Translations under genes and position numbers: made by a program
DNA from: Ahaetulla prasina
Lineage: Eukaryota; Chordata; Lepidosauria; Squamata; Colubridae
Direction of reading: 5' to 3'
DNA length: 64,000 bases
Assembly (NCBI RefSeq): GCF_028640845.1
Contig: NC_080540.1
Coordinates: forward strand, 283,817,524 to 283,881,523
Part shown: piece by piece, positions 1-10,660 of the stretch
How positions within the stretch are numbered: the stretch's first letter is position 1
How the letters are laid out: each line of letters opens with the position of its first letter
The notes under the pieces: generated by a model
Seen by the model: the letters and a program-made list of their open reading frames with translations, nothing else
Told to the model about the DNA's origin: nothing
Databases searched by the model: none

Positions 1-213
1 TGAAAAAAAAAATCTGCCTCTGAAAGCCTCTGAAACAGACCTTCAGAAAAAAAGTCTCTGAAGCTCCCTTTCAGAGGCTTTTTTCAGCCACTGAAAACTC
101 CCTTTCAGAGGCTGGCTTACATTCAGAGTATAAGACGCACCCAGATTTTCACCTTCTTTTTTTGGGGGGGGAAAAGGTGTGTCTTATACTTCGAAAAATA
201 CGGTGTCTTGGTT
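1..213. other. Window edge, repeat remnants
   Basis: The first 120 bases repeat short motifs such as CTCTGAAA and TTTCAGAGGC in both orientations, so they form a degraded internally repetitive tract. At about 125-205 a segment with ATAAGACGCACC and a complementary GTGTCTTATAC near the other side looks like a small terminal-inverted-repeat element. No gene is visible. Confidence 0.4.
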
Positions 214-372
214 ATTTTTAGTGGCAGATGTTTCTGTCCTACGGCACAAAGAAAAATATCTGCTATGAACTCTGTGTGGCATCAGGAAGGGCATCCAACC
301 AATAAATGCTCAGCTCCATCCAGTTGCCTGGACTCTATCCTGAATTAAGGGTTACAGGATGGGAAAAAAGGA
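214..372 (+). repeat. Fragment of a tRNA-derived SINE (family B)
   Basis: The segment from GTGGCAGATGTTTCTGTCC through GAAGGGCATCCAACCAATAAATGCTCAGCTCC matches the body of the fuller copy at 35489-35700. The tRNA-like head is missing here, so this is a 5'-truncated copy. Confidence 0.6.
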
Positions 373-765
373 GTTTTATTTGAAGTTAGTTGATTTGGAC
401 TTCTCCATCTTCAGTTAGAAAATGGTTAAGATTTATTATGATACCTCATGAATACCTGTAATAGTGACAGATGCCCCTCTGTGAAGCAAAGCAATAATCC
501 ACTTTGAGATCTGGTTCCACAGCCATTGTATTCTGCAAGAGCTGTTAACCCACAGCACTTTCCTTGCTCCCATAACCAATGGATCTGCTAGCCTCTGCTG
601 CTGAAATTATCTCATGAGATGGTTTAGTATAATCCATTTATATCTGGATTAGAACTAGGGAAACTGACTCCAAGTCCAGGTAATAAGCTCTCTGGATGAC
701 TTTGGCTACACTCTGTCTCTTAGCCCACCCAAACAAAAGAACTGGAGAAAGGAGTATTGGGTAGA
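373..765. other. Unassigned non-coding sequence
   Basis: AT-rich sequence with no convincing ORF, repeat family or RNA gene. Confidence 0.5.
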
Positions 766-1120
766 TCTATGAGGGCGAACCTACGGCATGCGTGCCAGTG
801 GGCACGCAAATTCAGCTGTGGTGTGCATGCGTGCACCGGCCAGCTGATTTTTGGGCCTTCTGGGCCCACCAGAAGTAGGAAACCAGGCTGTTTCCTGCCT
901 CCGGAGGGCTTTGGGCTGGTGGTGGGGAAGGCTCATTTGACAACTTCCGGTAGAACCGGAAGGCCCGTTTTTTGCTGTCCCCAGCCTTCAGGGCCTCTCT
1001 AGGAGTCTGTGGAGGGCGAAAATGGCCTCCCCCCCGCCGGAGATCCTCCCGAGGCTGAAAACAGCCCGTTTGCCAACTTCTGGTCCCACCAGAAGTTGGC
1101 AAATGCTGTTTCTGGCATTC
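766..1120. repeat. Non-autonomous hAT-like element, fragment
   Basis: The segment starts GGCGAACCTACGGCATGCGT and carries internal blocks ending in CCAACTTCTGGTCCCACC that recur in the longer elements at 12300-12850 and 28563-29304. The right part is cut off next to the pentanucleotide array at 1125. The short ORFs across it exist because the sequence is GC-rich, and they are not conserved between copies. Confidence 0.6.
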
Positions 1121-1124
1121 TGAC

Positions 1125-1230
1125 AGAATAGAATAGAATAGAATAGAACAGAATAGAATAGAATAGAATAGAATAGAATAGAATAGAATAGAATAGAATA
1201 GAATAGAATAGAATAGAATAGAATAGAATA
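1125..1230. repeat. (GAATA)n microsatellite
   Basis: About 21 units of GAATA with one C substitution. It abuts the 3' end of the minus-strand CR1 fragment that starts at 1231, so the array lies directly downstream of the LINE tail. Confidence 0.95.
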
Positions 1231-1605
1231 ACAGAGTTGGAAGGGACCTTGGAGGTCTTCTAGTCCAACCCCCTGCTTACTTCAGACAAATGGTTATCCA
1301 ACATCTTAAAAATTTTCAGTATTAGAGCATTCATAACTTCTATAGGCAAGTTGTTCCACTGATTCATTGATCTAACTGTTAGGAAATTTCTCCTTAGTTT
1401 TAAGTTGCTTCTCTCCTTGATTAGTTTCCACCCATTGCTTCTTGTTCTACCCTCAGGTGCTTTGGAGAATAGTTTGATTCCCTCTTCTTTGTGGCAGCCC
1501 CTGAGATATTGGAACACTGCTATCATGTCTCCCCTAGTCCTTCTTTTCATTAAACTAGATATATCCAGTTCCTACAATCGTTCTTCATATGTTGACTCAT
1601 ATGAA
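1231..1605 (-). mobile_element. CR1-type LINE, 3'-terminal fragment
   Basis: Read on the minus strand, this is the C-terminal end of a CR1-like reverse transcriptase ORF. Recognisable blocks are GDMIAVFQYLRGCHKEEG, LRRNFLTVR and NQWNNLP, followed by the 3' tail GGACCTCCAAGGTCCCTTCCAACTCTGT in reverse orientation. It is heavily 5' truncated and has lost the catalytic RT core. Further copies lie at 11632, 21141, 22284, 25535, 29474, 29763, 33038, 40196 and 43628. Confidence 0.85.
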
Positions 1606-1995
1606 GAATGTACGTATGTTTACTTCCTGGTGACCAAAGTTGCATTACTTGGAAAATCACATAAATTAAAATGATATCCATCTAGTCATCCTGGATCCTA
1701 GAACTATTCTAGATATGATAGTCAAAAGTACTGAATCCAGTCAGAATTATCTGATAGACTGTGATGATGATGATGATGATGATGATGATACATATAACAA
1801 CAGCCTAGCTAGCCTCTTACAACAGCCCAACAATTACTTATGACAGCCCAGCTGCAAACAACAGAACTGTTGGACACCTCACATTTCAAGATTAATTATA
1901 TCTAAGTTCTTGGGTAAGGCTCAGTTCATGAAGAATAAAACCAGCCAATAGCAGCTGTGACATACAACTTAGTAGATGTCCTACTTTGTAGACCT
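1606..1995. other. Unassigned, includes (GAT)n
   Basis: No gene is seen. A short (GAT)n run occupies 1762-1789. Confidence 0.6.
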
Positions 1996-2312
1996 TATAT
2001 ATCTATATCTATATCTATATCTATATCTATATCTATATCTATATCTATATCTATATCTATATCTATATCTATATCTATATCTATATCCAGTGGTGGGATT
2101 CAAATAATTTAACAACCGGTTCTCTGCCCTAATGATTTCTTCCAACAACCAGTTCACCAAACTGCTCAGAAAGTTAACAACTGGTTCTCCCGAAGTGGTG
2201 CGAACTGGCTGAATCCCACCACTGTCTATATCTATATCTATATCTATATCTATATCTATATCTATATCTATATCTATATCTATATCTATATCTATATCTA
2301 TATCTATATCTA
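1996..2312. repeat. (ATATCT)n microsatellite split by a MITE
   Basis: Hexanucleotide ATATCT repeats occupy about 1996-2087 and 2225-2312. Both halves are in the same phase and orientation. The 137 bases between them are the MITE at 2088-2224, so this was one array of about 180 bp before the insertion. Confidence 0.93.
2088..2224. mobile_element. hAT-type MITE (CAGTGGTGGGATTC family)
   Basis: A 137-bp element with ends CAGTGGTGGGATTCAAAT and CTGAATCCCACCACTG. It is flanked by TCTATATC on both sides, although the host is itself a repeat, so the duplication is only weak evidence here. A copy of the same length lies at 31223-31359, where the flanking duplication (7 of 8) is informative. Confidence 0.85.
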
Positions 2313-3404
2313 CATCTATCTATCTCATTATGTGTTTACCTATTGGCATACGATATGTGATATTAGCACACAGAACAAGATGAGTTATATACAGTATATG
2401 GAAAATGGAAAACAGATAGAAAAATCCAACAGGGAAAAAAGTTATTCCATACAAGATAAAACTTGCATAACAATTATGAACAGAAATGGAAGAAGATCAG
2501 AAATCATCTCATCTCCACTTAGGTGGACCATTCACTTCCTTTTAAGTCATTCATATTAGCATCAAGCATTAAGAGAGGCCATATCACTACCAATGTGGCA
2601 CAGTCCTACACATAGCAATTCACTGAATCCAGGAGGACATTAGAGATACTAAATTCAGTAGACATGTATGGGACTGCATAGTTACTCCCTTGGAAGTGTG
2701 CTTAAGAAGTGCGGCTTATTCCAGGGTTTAAATGTCTCATTGAACTGTAGCAAATCAATCATTTCAATAGGCCATTCATCCCTAACTCTCACACTCTACA
2801 TTTTTGCACAAGAAAAGCTTGCATATTGATTTATCGTGTGTTGTTTTATATGTGTGCTGAATGAATATAGCTCAAATGAGTTATCTGCCTGATGGAACTC
2901 AAAGAGAAAACAAACCCCATTTCTCAATTTGATTTCAAACAGATCTCCTCCATGTGAAGGGAAATTCAATTACGTCAGTAATGCTGAGTGCAATGAAACG
3001 ACTGTCAAAAAAAGGCTTCTAAAGGTTTAAAATGTTTTCCTTTTCCCTGTAATTTAGTTACAGCAAGCTCTTGTATATCTGTGTTAGTACAATCTCTTAA
3101 AATGTGGGCCCCAGAAATCAATTTGATTACCTCTCTGAATTAAGTATGCACAAATGAGAGCAATTGAGATCGATATAAATTAGGTTAAGTACTCCGCTGT
3201 GTACAAAACCATTATGTAACAAGAAACAATGGGAAGGGAGACACAAATAAACATAGCATGAGGGGGAGGCTAGGATGGTAAACATATCTGCTTATTGCCA
3301 TCAGCTAGGTGCGCATTAAGCACGCGTGTTATTTTTAACTTAATAAATACTCTCCAAAGGCACTTTACATATAGATGTAAAATGTGCCTTCTACAAGCCC
3401 ACTT
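2313..3404. other. Unassigned non-coding sequence
   Basis: AT-rich, apparently single-copy sequence. The short ORFs lack recognisable domains. Confidence 0.5.
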
Positions 3405-3665
3405 GGCTGAGATGGAGGGAGGGATGGAGGGAGGGAAGGAGGAATGGATAGATGGGTAGATGGAAGAGGTGGATGGATGGATGGATGGACAGATATATAA
3501 GAAGCCATGCATATCTCATTGTACACATGTTGTACTCTTGACAATAAAGGTTTAAACTGAATTGCATCATACAGATGGATGTATATTGGATGGATGGATG
3601 GGTGGATGGATGGATGGATGGACAGACACAGATAAGGATGGATGGGCGGATGGATGGACAGATGC
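3405..3665. repeat. (GGAT)n/(GGGA)n microsatellite, two blocks
   Basis: Tracts rich in ATGG and GGGA occupy about 3410-3490 and 3585-3665, separated by about 95 bases of unique sequence. The minus-strand Ser/Ile/His/Pro-rich ORFs here are translations of the repeat. Confidence 0.9.
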
Positions 3666-3695
3666 AGATATCCTGGCACAATCACTGGATTCTTA

Positions 3696-4029
3696 ACTCC
3701 CTCGTACATATGTGTTAGTCGTTTCCAACTCTAGAGGGCAGTGCTTATTTCAGTTTTAAAGCTGAAGAGCCAGCACTGCCCGAAGATGTCTCCGTGGTCA
3801 TGTGGCCGGCATGACTAAATGCCAAAGGCACATGGAACACTGTTACTTTCCCACCAAAGGTGATCCCTATTTTTCTACTTGCATTTTTACAGGCTTTCCA
3901 ACTGCTAGGTTGGCAGAAGCTGGGACAAGTAACAGGAGCTCACCCCATTATGCAGCACTAGGGATTCGAACCGCTGAGCTGCCGACCTTTCCATCGACAA
4001 GCTCAGCATCTTAGCTACTGAGCCACCAC
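3696..4029 (-). mobile_element. Sauria-type SINE, nearly full length
   Basis: On the minus strand the element begins with a tRNA-like head (GTAGCTAAGATGCTGAGC with a GGTTCGAATCCC B box) and runs to a tail containing GACTAGCACATA-like sequence. A 15-bp direct repeat, ATCACTGGATTCTTA, flanks it at 3681-3695 and 4030-4044 and is a perfect target-site duplication. The layout matches what I recall of Sauria SINEs. A second copy lies at 41775-42116. A CTCF-like motif lies at 3728-3742. Confidence 0.88.
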
Positions 4030-4044
4030 ATCACTGGATTCTTA

Positions 4045-4240
4045 GAGGCACATAAAATAAAAATGTACAATAAAGGATAAATATAATGCCCTGATGCACA
4101 TATAGGGCACGTGGTGTCTTCCACTGTTTCAAAAAAGTGGAGAGTGTTGGAGGTAGATGACTCTTCAATGGAAGGTCATTCCAGAGAGCCAGCCCCCCCC
4201 ATGGAAAAATAGTGCTTCTGGGTTTGCACCCCCACAATCT
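4045..4240 (-). mobile_element. LINE C-terminal fragment (CR1/L2-like)
   Basis: The minus-strand reading contains LALWNDLPLKSHLPPTLSTF followed by a short Lys/Arg-containing tail. This resembles the extreme C terminus of L2/CR1 reverse transcriptases (compare ALWNELPPGLRQLPDLRTF of the LINE at 36197-38326). Confidence 0.6.
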
Positions 4241-4331
4241 CCTGAGAAGGAAGATTTTAGTCCAACATCACACAAAGACTCCTGGTTGCAGACGACAGTG
4301 GAAGATTGATCCTGGAAAGATCAATCTAGTA

Positions 4332-4471
4332 CAAGGGTCTCCAACTTTGGCAACTTTAAGACTTTAAGACTTCAACTCCCAGAGTTCCTCAGCCAGCAAA
4401 GCAAAGCTGGCTGAGGAACTCTGGGCGTTGAAGTCCACAAGTCTTAAAGTTGCCACGGTTGGAGACCCCTG
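4332..4471. mobile_element. hAT-type palindromic MITE (CTCCAACCTTGG family)
   Basis: An inverted repeat with arms of about 60 bp, starting CAAGGGTCTCCAACTTTGG and ending GGTTGGAGACCCCTG. The internal CTTCAACTCCCAGA block appears as its complement in the other arm. The flanks ATCTAGTA and ATTTAGCA agree at 6 of 8 bases, so this is an old copy. The same family is seen at 6255, 22802, 25577, 34874, 36185/38327, 39105, 40814, 43193 and 45308. Confidence 0.85.
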
Positions 4472-4674
4472 ATTTAGCATGTTTTCTGTTCCAGGATCAG
4501 CTCACTAATTGTACTGATAACAAAAGCTTCTTTTTGGATTACTACTTGCACATTAGTACTTCTTAATTAGTACCAGATTCATACCTCTTGTGGAAATTGC
4601 TTATGAAAACTCTAATCATCCATATTAAAATATATTCTTCTATTGCAAGTCAAAGACACTCATTAGAAGCCTAA

Positions 4675-4973
4675 TGTTGTGACCCAGGCCCAAGTAAGTA
4701 GCAGTCGAGCACTCAGTTCAAAAACCAACAGACTTTATTAGAACAGCTGAGAAATAACTCATTCTCAGCATAGTCCAAACTAACTCAAAGCAAATTCTTC
4801 CATAACACAATTCTTCAATCTTATCACCAACCTTGGTCTAATTAGGCAAACTACCAAAGGCTTTTCTTGGCAAAAGTTCAAAAGCAGAAGACACCAACAA
4901 GAAATAAATGCAGCAAGACAAGGAGTAAGACTTCAAACTAGTATTTTTAAATGGCGCCTATACCATCACAACC
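4675..4973 (-). repeat. Possible solo LTR
   Basis: The left end reads TGTTGTGACCC and the right end ATCACAACC, a short imperfect terminal inversion of the kind seen at LTR ends. On the minus strand an AATAAAG lies 55-60 bases before the CACAACA end, as expected of an LTR polyadenylation signal. No target duplication or internal retroviral sequence is visible, so the call is tentative. Confidence 0.35.
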
Positions 4974-5285
4974 TGCTTATGACAATCCAAACTAAGTTCG
5001 GATTTAACAGTTGTATGCATAGCCCAAAATTTCAGTAATTCATTGAATTGACACAGTCAGTTTGAAATGAAATAATTATGAGCTGAAACACAAGAATAAA
5101 AGAATTCAGCCAGAGCCAACTGACAACGAATCCAATCCAGTTTCACCAGATTTTGCACCAGCACTAGCTGAAGTCAAGCTTTCCTCAATCTAAAGTTCTC
5201 AGCTTCCAGAAACCTTTATTAAAAGTTGCACATAACATTTGTAATAAGACTGTAGCGATTTTCAGTCATCCTGGTCATGGTTGTC
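4974..5285. other. Unassigned non-coding sequence
   Basis: Nothing recognisable between the possible LTR and the fold-back element. Confidence 0.5.
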
Positions 5286-5690
5286 CCAAAGGTGCTTTTT
5301 CAGGAGGCAACTGGACTTTCTTGTTTTTTCTTTGGAAGACATTTCGCTTCTCATCCAAGATTTATATTCCTTGCAGACAGCTGGAAATTTGCTTCCTTTT
5401 AGAGAGTCGTTGAAGCACTTGGAGGTTTATCTGTGTCCTCAGGGTCACCTGAGTAGTGCTTCTACAGGAACCGGGAACACTACTCAGGTGACCCTGAGGA
5501 CACAATAAACCTCCAAGTGCTTCAACGACCTTTTAAAAGGATGCAAATTTCCAACTGTCTGCAAGGAATATAAATCCTTCCATTCCCCACTATCCTGTCA
5601 GAGCTGAAGAAGCTTCTTGAATGAGAAGTGAAATATCTTCAAAAGAAAAAAAAAAGAAAGTCCAGTTGCCTCCTGAAAAAGCATCTTTGG
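5286..5690. repeat. Fold-back element, 405-bp imperfect palindrome
   Basis: The left arm starts CCAAAGGTGCTTTTTCAGGA and the right arm ends TCCTGAAAAAGCATCTTTGG. At the centre GTGTCCTCAGGGTCACCTGA meets its complement across a loop of about 19 bases. Almost the whole element can therefore fold on itself. Related elements lie at 24012-24232 and, cut by the window end, at 63915-64000. Confidence 0.85.
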
Positions 5691-6067
5691 ATTTATAATA
5701 AGACGTTATATTAGTTGGAATTGACATAGGTACAAAGCTTGTATCAAGGAAACATTGGTGCTAAAGAACAAAAGGCTAAAAGAGAAATAATATGTTTGAG
5801 GTTCAAGGCTGGGGGGAGAATTGGACCTCCAAGACACACTTCATGCGAATCCATCACTTTCTAACCATTTCACAGAAAGCATTGTAAACTCTTAATTTTC
5901 TGAACCTCAAATGTCAAATCTTAAATATCCTGCAATAACACTGAACAAAATATCTCACTGAAAATACCTGGCTGTATTCATAAAAACACACCAAAGCAAG
6001 AAAATTAGCCAAAACAATCATTAAAATACAACAAACTAACATGCAAAGATATCATATGACATGACAA
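5691..6067. other. Unassigned non-coding sequence
   Basis: No repeat family or gene is recognised. Confidence 0.5.
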
Positions 6068-6431
6068 GAGCTGTGGTAGCACAGTGGTTAAAATTCAGTA
6101 TTGTAGGCTAAGTCACTGCTCATTGCCAACAGTTTGGTTCTGACCGGCTCAAGGTTGACTCAGTCTTCCATCCTTTTGAGGTTGGTAAAATGAGGACCCA
6201 GATTCTTGGGGGCAATATGCTGATGTTGCAAACCACTCAGAGAGTGCTATAAAGCAGGGGTCTCCAACCTTGGTCCCTTTAAGACTTGTGGACTTCAACT
6301 CCCAGAGTCCCTCAGCCAGCAAAGCTCTGGGAGTTGAAGTCCACAAGTTTTAAAGGGACCAAGGTTGGAGACCCCTGCTATAAAGCACTATGGAGTGGGT
6401 ATATGAGTCTAAATGCTATTGCTATTCCTAT
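6068..6431 (+). mobile_element. tRNA-derived SINE (family C) with a MITE insertion
   Basis: The head GAGCTGTGGTAGCACAGTGG carries an A-box-like start. The body has GGCTCAAGGTTGACTCAG, AAAATGAGGACCCAGATT and a Tyr/Ile-like tail that ends in CTATTGCTATT. The element is split by the MITE at 6255-6377, inserted in its 3' half. Other copies or fragments lie at 15178, 17798 and (with a different tail) 19218. Confidence 0.82.
6255..6377. mobile_element. hAT-type palindromic MITE
   Basis: A 123-bp palindrome bounded by CAGGGGTCTCCAACCTTGG and CCAAGGTTGGAGACCCCTG. It is flanked by a perfect 8-bp duplication, CTATAAAG, at 6247-6254 and 6378-6385. Deleting the element and one duplication restores the SINE reading ...GTGCTATAAAGCACTATGG. 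Confidence 0.95.
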
Positions 6432-6892
6432 GAAAAGCAAAAATAGATAAACATATGTATCCACCTTATCTTCCGCTAGCCAATATTTTCTTTCACATGA
6501 ATGGTTTTTGCAAACAGTTTTATCCTTAAAGCAATTGTTTGAATTTGTGTATGGTATTTTCATGAATCAATGCAATTTCATGTAGACTTTATTTTAATAA
6601 ACTTTTTTTTTTAAAAAAATGGTGAATTGAAATATTTGGAAAGGTGCTAATTTTAAATGAAAATTATATGTTGGCTTATGGGTTGGATCAAAAATGCAAA
6701 AATAGACAAGTTCACATTCATATGCAATTTATATCTTTCACCTTTTGAGCCAATAACATTGTAGTGGTTATTGGGACATGCATAAATGCATACAGAAGCC
6801 CAAGTATATTCTCAAAATAACCCATTTTCCTCCAGTTTAACCTTGAATACCTTCAGGATCTGGCTCTATGTAAATTCCAACTTAATTTACAA
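6432..6892. other. Unassigned AT-rich sequence
   Basis: No supported feature. Confidence 0.5.
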
Positions 6893-7065
6893 AGAAAGAA
6901 AGGAAGGAAGGAAGGAAGGAAGGAAGGAAGGAAGGAAGGAAGGAAGGAAGGAAAGAGAGGAGGGACAGGGGGGAAAGGAAAGGAGGAGGGAGGGAGGGAG
7001 GGAAAGAAAGAAAGAAGAGGAAAAAAGAAAGAAAGAAAGAAAGAAAGAAAAAAGAAAGAAAGAAA
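6893..7065. repeat. (GGAA)n/(GAAA)n purine tract
   Basis: A compound tetranucleotide repeat: GGAA units, then GGGA, then GAAA. The overlapping Lys/Glu/Arg-rich and Phe/Leu/Ser/Pro-rich ORFs are repeat translations. Confidence 0.95.
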
Positions 7066-8155
7066 TAGCCCTTTGCTCATAATTTATTCTTAAGATATAG
7101 AATGGTGTCAATAGTTCACACATTTAATCAGCATGATGCATGAATCCTTCAAAACTGATAGGCAACTCTGCAGATTTTCTTCAGATCAAAAAACCATGGT
7201 TCTGCCATCAAATGATGTAAATAAGTTATGCAAGCATTTTGCTCATTAACCCGAGCAGAATAAATTCAGAAGACGATGTTTGTAGACTGCAGAACAGGAA
7301 CTTGCTGTCTTTGGCTGTCCTAATGACCTATCAGTTGTTTGTATAGATGATCACTCGGTGTTTCATTGTTAACTGAGTGACCTACACTAGCTGGAACCAC
7401 TATCTGTACAAACAAAAGACTTGGCCTATTTCAGAAACACTTTTATTTATCTCAATTTCTTCTCTCCGTTCCAATATCTGCTTCGACCTTTCAAAAAGGT
7501 AATCCTTGAGTACCAGATACTCAAAGTCAAGCATAACATGAAAAAGTAAGCAAGATGAGGCGGGCTTGTTAGTTTCACAATGAAATTCATGGTAAACAGA
7601 ATTCCACGTGATATTGCCCAATAAGGAAATATTTGTTCAACCCTGATTTGGTACAACTCCTTTGACTTGAATATTTCTTTATGCTTTGGTGGCAACAACA
7701 CACTGACCCTAGGAAATGGCTTTCCGTGTAATTAACCTGAACCACAAATGAACCCTGGCCCCTGAACTCTTTGCACAAATACCATCAGCACTTTGACCAA
7801 TGAACAGAGCCACTGTATTTTGTTCATTTTTAGAAGAATGGAGAAAAGGAAACCAAAATGGAGCAAACAAACCCACATCAAAGAAAGGTGAAGACAAACA
7901 ACAATTTCCCCAGACAAATGGAAGACGCCTAAGAATATTTCACTGCGTGGAAAGTAGCATGGATTTGACTTGTCGTTTTGGTCTACCATCCTTTGGAAGT
8001 TCTTTTTTGAGAAATCTCTTCCCCTTCCACAAACAACAACAACAACAAAAAATCAGACAAAACCGCAAATCATCCCACTGTTGTCTCAAAGAGGATGGAA
8101 AAATAAAAGAAAATAATTAATCCTCAATCTTATAAAAAGGCACACTGCTTTAAAA
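7066..8155. other. Unassigned non-coding sequence
   Basis: Several ORFs of 60-106 codons overlap on both strands, but none has a recognisable domain or a start context that singles it out. No repeat family is identified. Confidence 0.5.
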
Positions 8156-8990
8156 ATGTTTTTATTTATTTATTTATTTTGTCAAACACAACAATATATA
8201 TAAGTATAAGCATGAAATAACCACACAAATTGAATACAACCAAAGGGAACATTAGGACAGGAATGGTAGGCACGCTGGTGCTCTTATGCACGTCCCTTAC
8301 AGACCTCTTAGGAATGGGTTGAGGTCAACAGTAGACAGTCTTAGGTTAAAGTTTTTGCGGTTTTCAGATGAGACCACAGAGTCTGGTAGTGCATTCCAGG
8401 CATTAACAACTCTGTTACTGAAGTCATATTTTCTACAATCAAGATTGGAGCGGTTCACTTTAAGTTTAAATCTATTGTGTGCTCGTGTATTGTTGTGGTT
8501 GAAGCTAAAGTAGTCTTCAACAGGAAGGACATTGTAGCAGATGATTTTATGAGTTATGCTCAGGTCATGTCGAAAGCGGCGCAGTTCTAAATTTTCTAAA
8601 TCCAGAATTTCAAGTCTGGTGGCATAAGGTGTTTTGTTGTGATCAGAGGAGTGGAGGACTCTTCTTGTAAAATATTTCTGGACATGCTCAGTTGTATTAA
8701 TGTCTGAAATGAAGTGTGGGTTCCAGACAGGCAAGCTGTAATCGAGAATTGGTCTAGCAAATGTTTTGTGTGCTCTGGTTAGTAATGTAATCTTTCCAGA
8801 GAAGAAGCTATGCAAGATTAGGTTTACAACTCTTAATGTCTTTTTGGTGATGTAGTTGCAGTGGCCTTTGGCACTTAGATCATTTGACATGAGAACTCCA
8901 AGGTCTTTGATGGTTGAAATGTCACAAATCTTTGAGGTTCTGAATGAAATTCTCTACAATTATCATGTTCTGGGTTAAAAACATTCAACA
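8156..8990 (-). mobile_element. LINE 3' fragment (family D) with partial RT ORF
   Basis: A minus-strand ORF (8297-8890, 197 aa) reads like the C-terminal part of a non-LTR reverse transcriptase. It has FARPILDYSLPVWNP, VQKYFTRRVL and, near its end, VVNAWNALPDSVV. The plus-strand left edge TTTATTTATTTATTTATTTT is the reverse of an (AAAT)n tail. The RT catalytic core and endonuclease are absent, so the copy is 5' truncated. A second copy is at 14270-14715. The clade (CR1-like or another jockey-group LINE) is unresolved. Confidence 0.8.
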
Positions 8991-10023
8991 AGTTTACTTT
9001 CTCACATTCAATTGCATGGATATGTGGTGATTTCATTCAAAATCTCATAGGATTTCTGGTGACGATACTCAAAAGAGTAGGTAGTCTTGCAAAATTTTGA
9101 CTGTTAAAATTAATTTAATTTTGTGGGTTCTATGGAACTATCAGGGAATGTGATGGATACTGAACAACTCCTACATCATGGGAAATGAGTCACTCAAATT
9201 TTCCCATCTCTTGCAAACTATTGTAAGGGCTGCCATCCTGAAATTGACTTTTCTACATAAGAAACACCCTTGGAAAGCATTACCTGGTGGCCTTAACAGT
9301 AAAATGTATTTATAGCAAAATACAAAAATCAACCATAAAGAAGGAATGCAAATACCATTAAGAAGTGAATGTGAATGTTATCTTGGGAAAGAAGACATGG
9401 AAAAGAAACAAAAGATAACCCCACTTTGATTCTCTTTGGAATAAGAGGAGACAAAGGAAAATTCTGGCAGACTTTTAAGGTCTGTTATTATACCCTGAAA
9501 TTGGTTTTACTTTCAGGACCCTTCCCAATTTTAATTAAGTTATGGAGGACCCCAAAAGAGTTTTATGTTCATCATAGGGTTATTACAGAAAGGATGAAAG
9601 GAATTCTACCCAGCAAATTCAGAGACAAATTGTGTGCTAGAGATGAAATTATACAGTTAGTTATTGTGATTTACTGTATTTAATGTATTCCATTCTCTTT
9701 CATTAACTTTGGTTAAACATGCAGATTTCAGATCAAGGTGGTTTGAATGGACATAGCTGTCAAGAATTTGTTAGTTACCCAAGTATAAAGCATGGCTATT
9801 AGGCCCAAAATCCAGAATTTTCTCAATACCCGTATCAATAATATAGAAAAAAAAATTCATTGTGAAGCAAAGATGTCCTATTCTTTTGCTGTTTTTTTAA
9901 AATAAAAAGAAATGTTTATTCCTTTTGCCTGTTGAATATGTGCTGTTTTTTTAAAGCATGCATAAGATACAACCCGGGCTGCACCTCTCAGTTGACTTAC
10001 GAGAGCTAAACATCTACTTCACA
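8991..10023. other. Unassigned non-coding sequence
   Basis: AT-rich. Short ORFs such as 9375-9683 have no recognisable motif. Confidence 0.5.
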
Positions 10024-10398
10024 CAGTGGTGAAATCCTCCGCGGATTGCCACTGTTTCGCTGCCTATGCATGCACAGTGCATGCCAAATGCGCACTGAGT
10101 GCATGCATGTGTACACTGTGTGCACATCTGCAGTGTGTGCCAAATGCACACTGCGCACACATGCATGCGCAGGGCATGCCAAATGCGCACTTTGCGCAGA
10201 AAAAGGAAACTTAACAAGGTAAGTAGAACAGCTTTGTTGTGCAATTTAGATTCACTAGAAAGCAAGATTACCTGCTTTCTAGCAAATATAAATTGCACAG
10301 CACAGCTGATCGTTGGAAATACCGGTTCAGATGAACCAGTAAGTTTTATCACTACCGGTTCGCCCAAACCGGTGTGAACCAGTAGTATTTCACCACTG
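10024..10398. mobile_element. Non-autonomous hAT-like element
   Basis: The ends CAGTGGTGAAATCCTCC and GTATTTCACCACTG form terminal inverted repeats, and ACCGGTTCG-type blocks are shared with 10910-11355. Inside is a run of alternating TGCATGC/GTGTGC motifs. The 8-bp flanks ACTTCACA and ATCCCACA agree at only 5 of 8, so the insertion is old or the ends are imprecise. Confidence 0.7.
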
Positions 10399-10660
10399 AT
10401 CCCACAGCTTTTAACTCAGCCCCTGATCTATACTCATATCTGCAAGTAAGGAAAGACTGTTATCTTGATCAGCAACTGTTGAGAGAAAATGGCTTAGCCT
10501 TGGATACAAAACAGTGACGTTGCAACCTCCATTTTTATTTCTTAAGATCATCTATAGGGTCTGTGTGGGACCACATGGATTCTTTTGAATAAGGCTAAAG
10601 TTTGAGAATGCTGCTTTATGTTTGCTGCCTCTAACTTAGTTTGTTTCTATTGAAAGAACA

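Noticed and set aside
6786..7123. Lys/Glu/Arg-rich and Phe/Leu/Ser/Pro-rich ORFs
   Set aside because: They are translations of the (GGAA)n/(GAAA)n tract.
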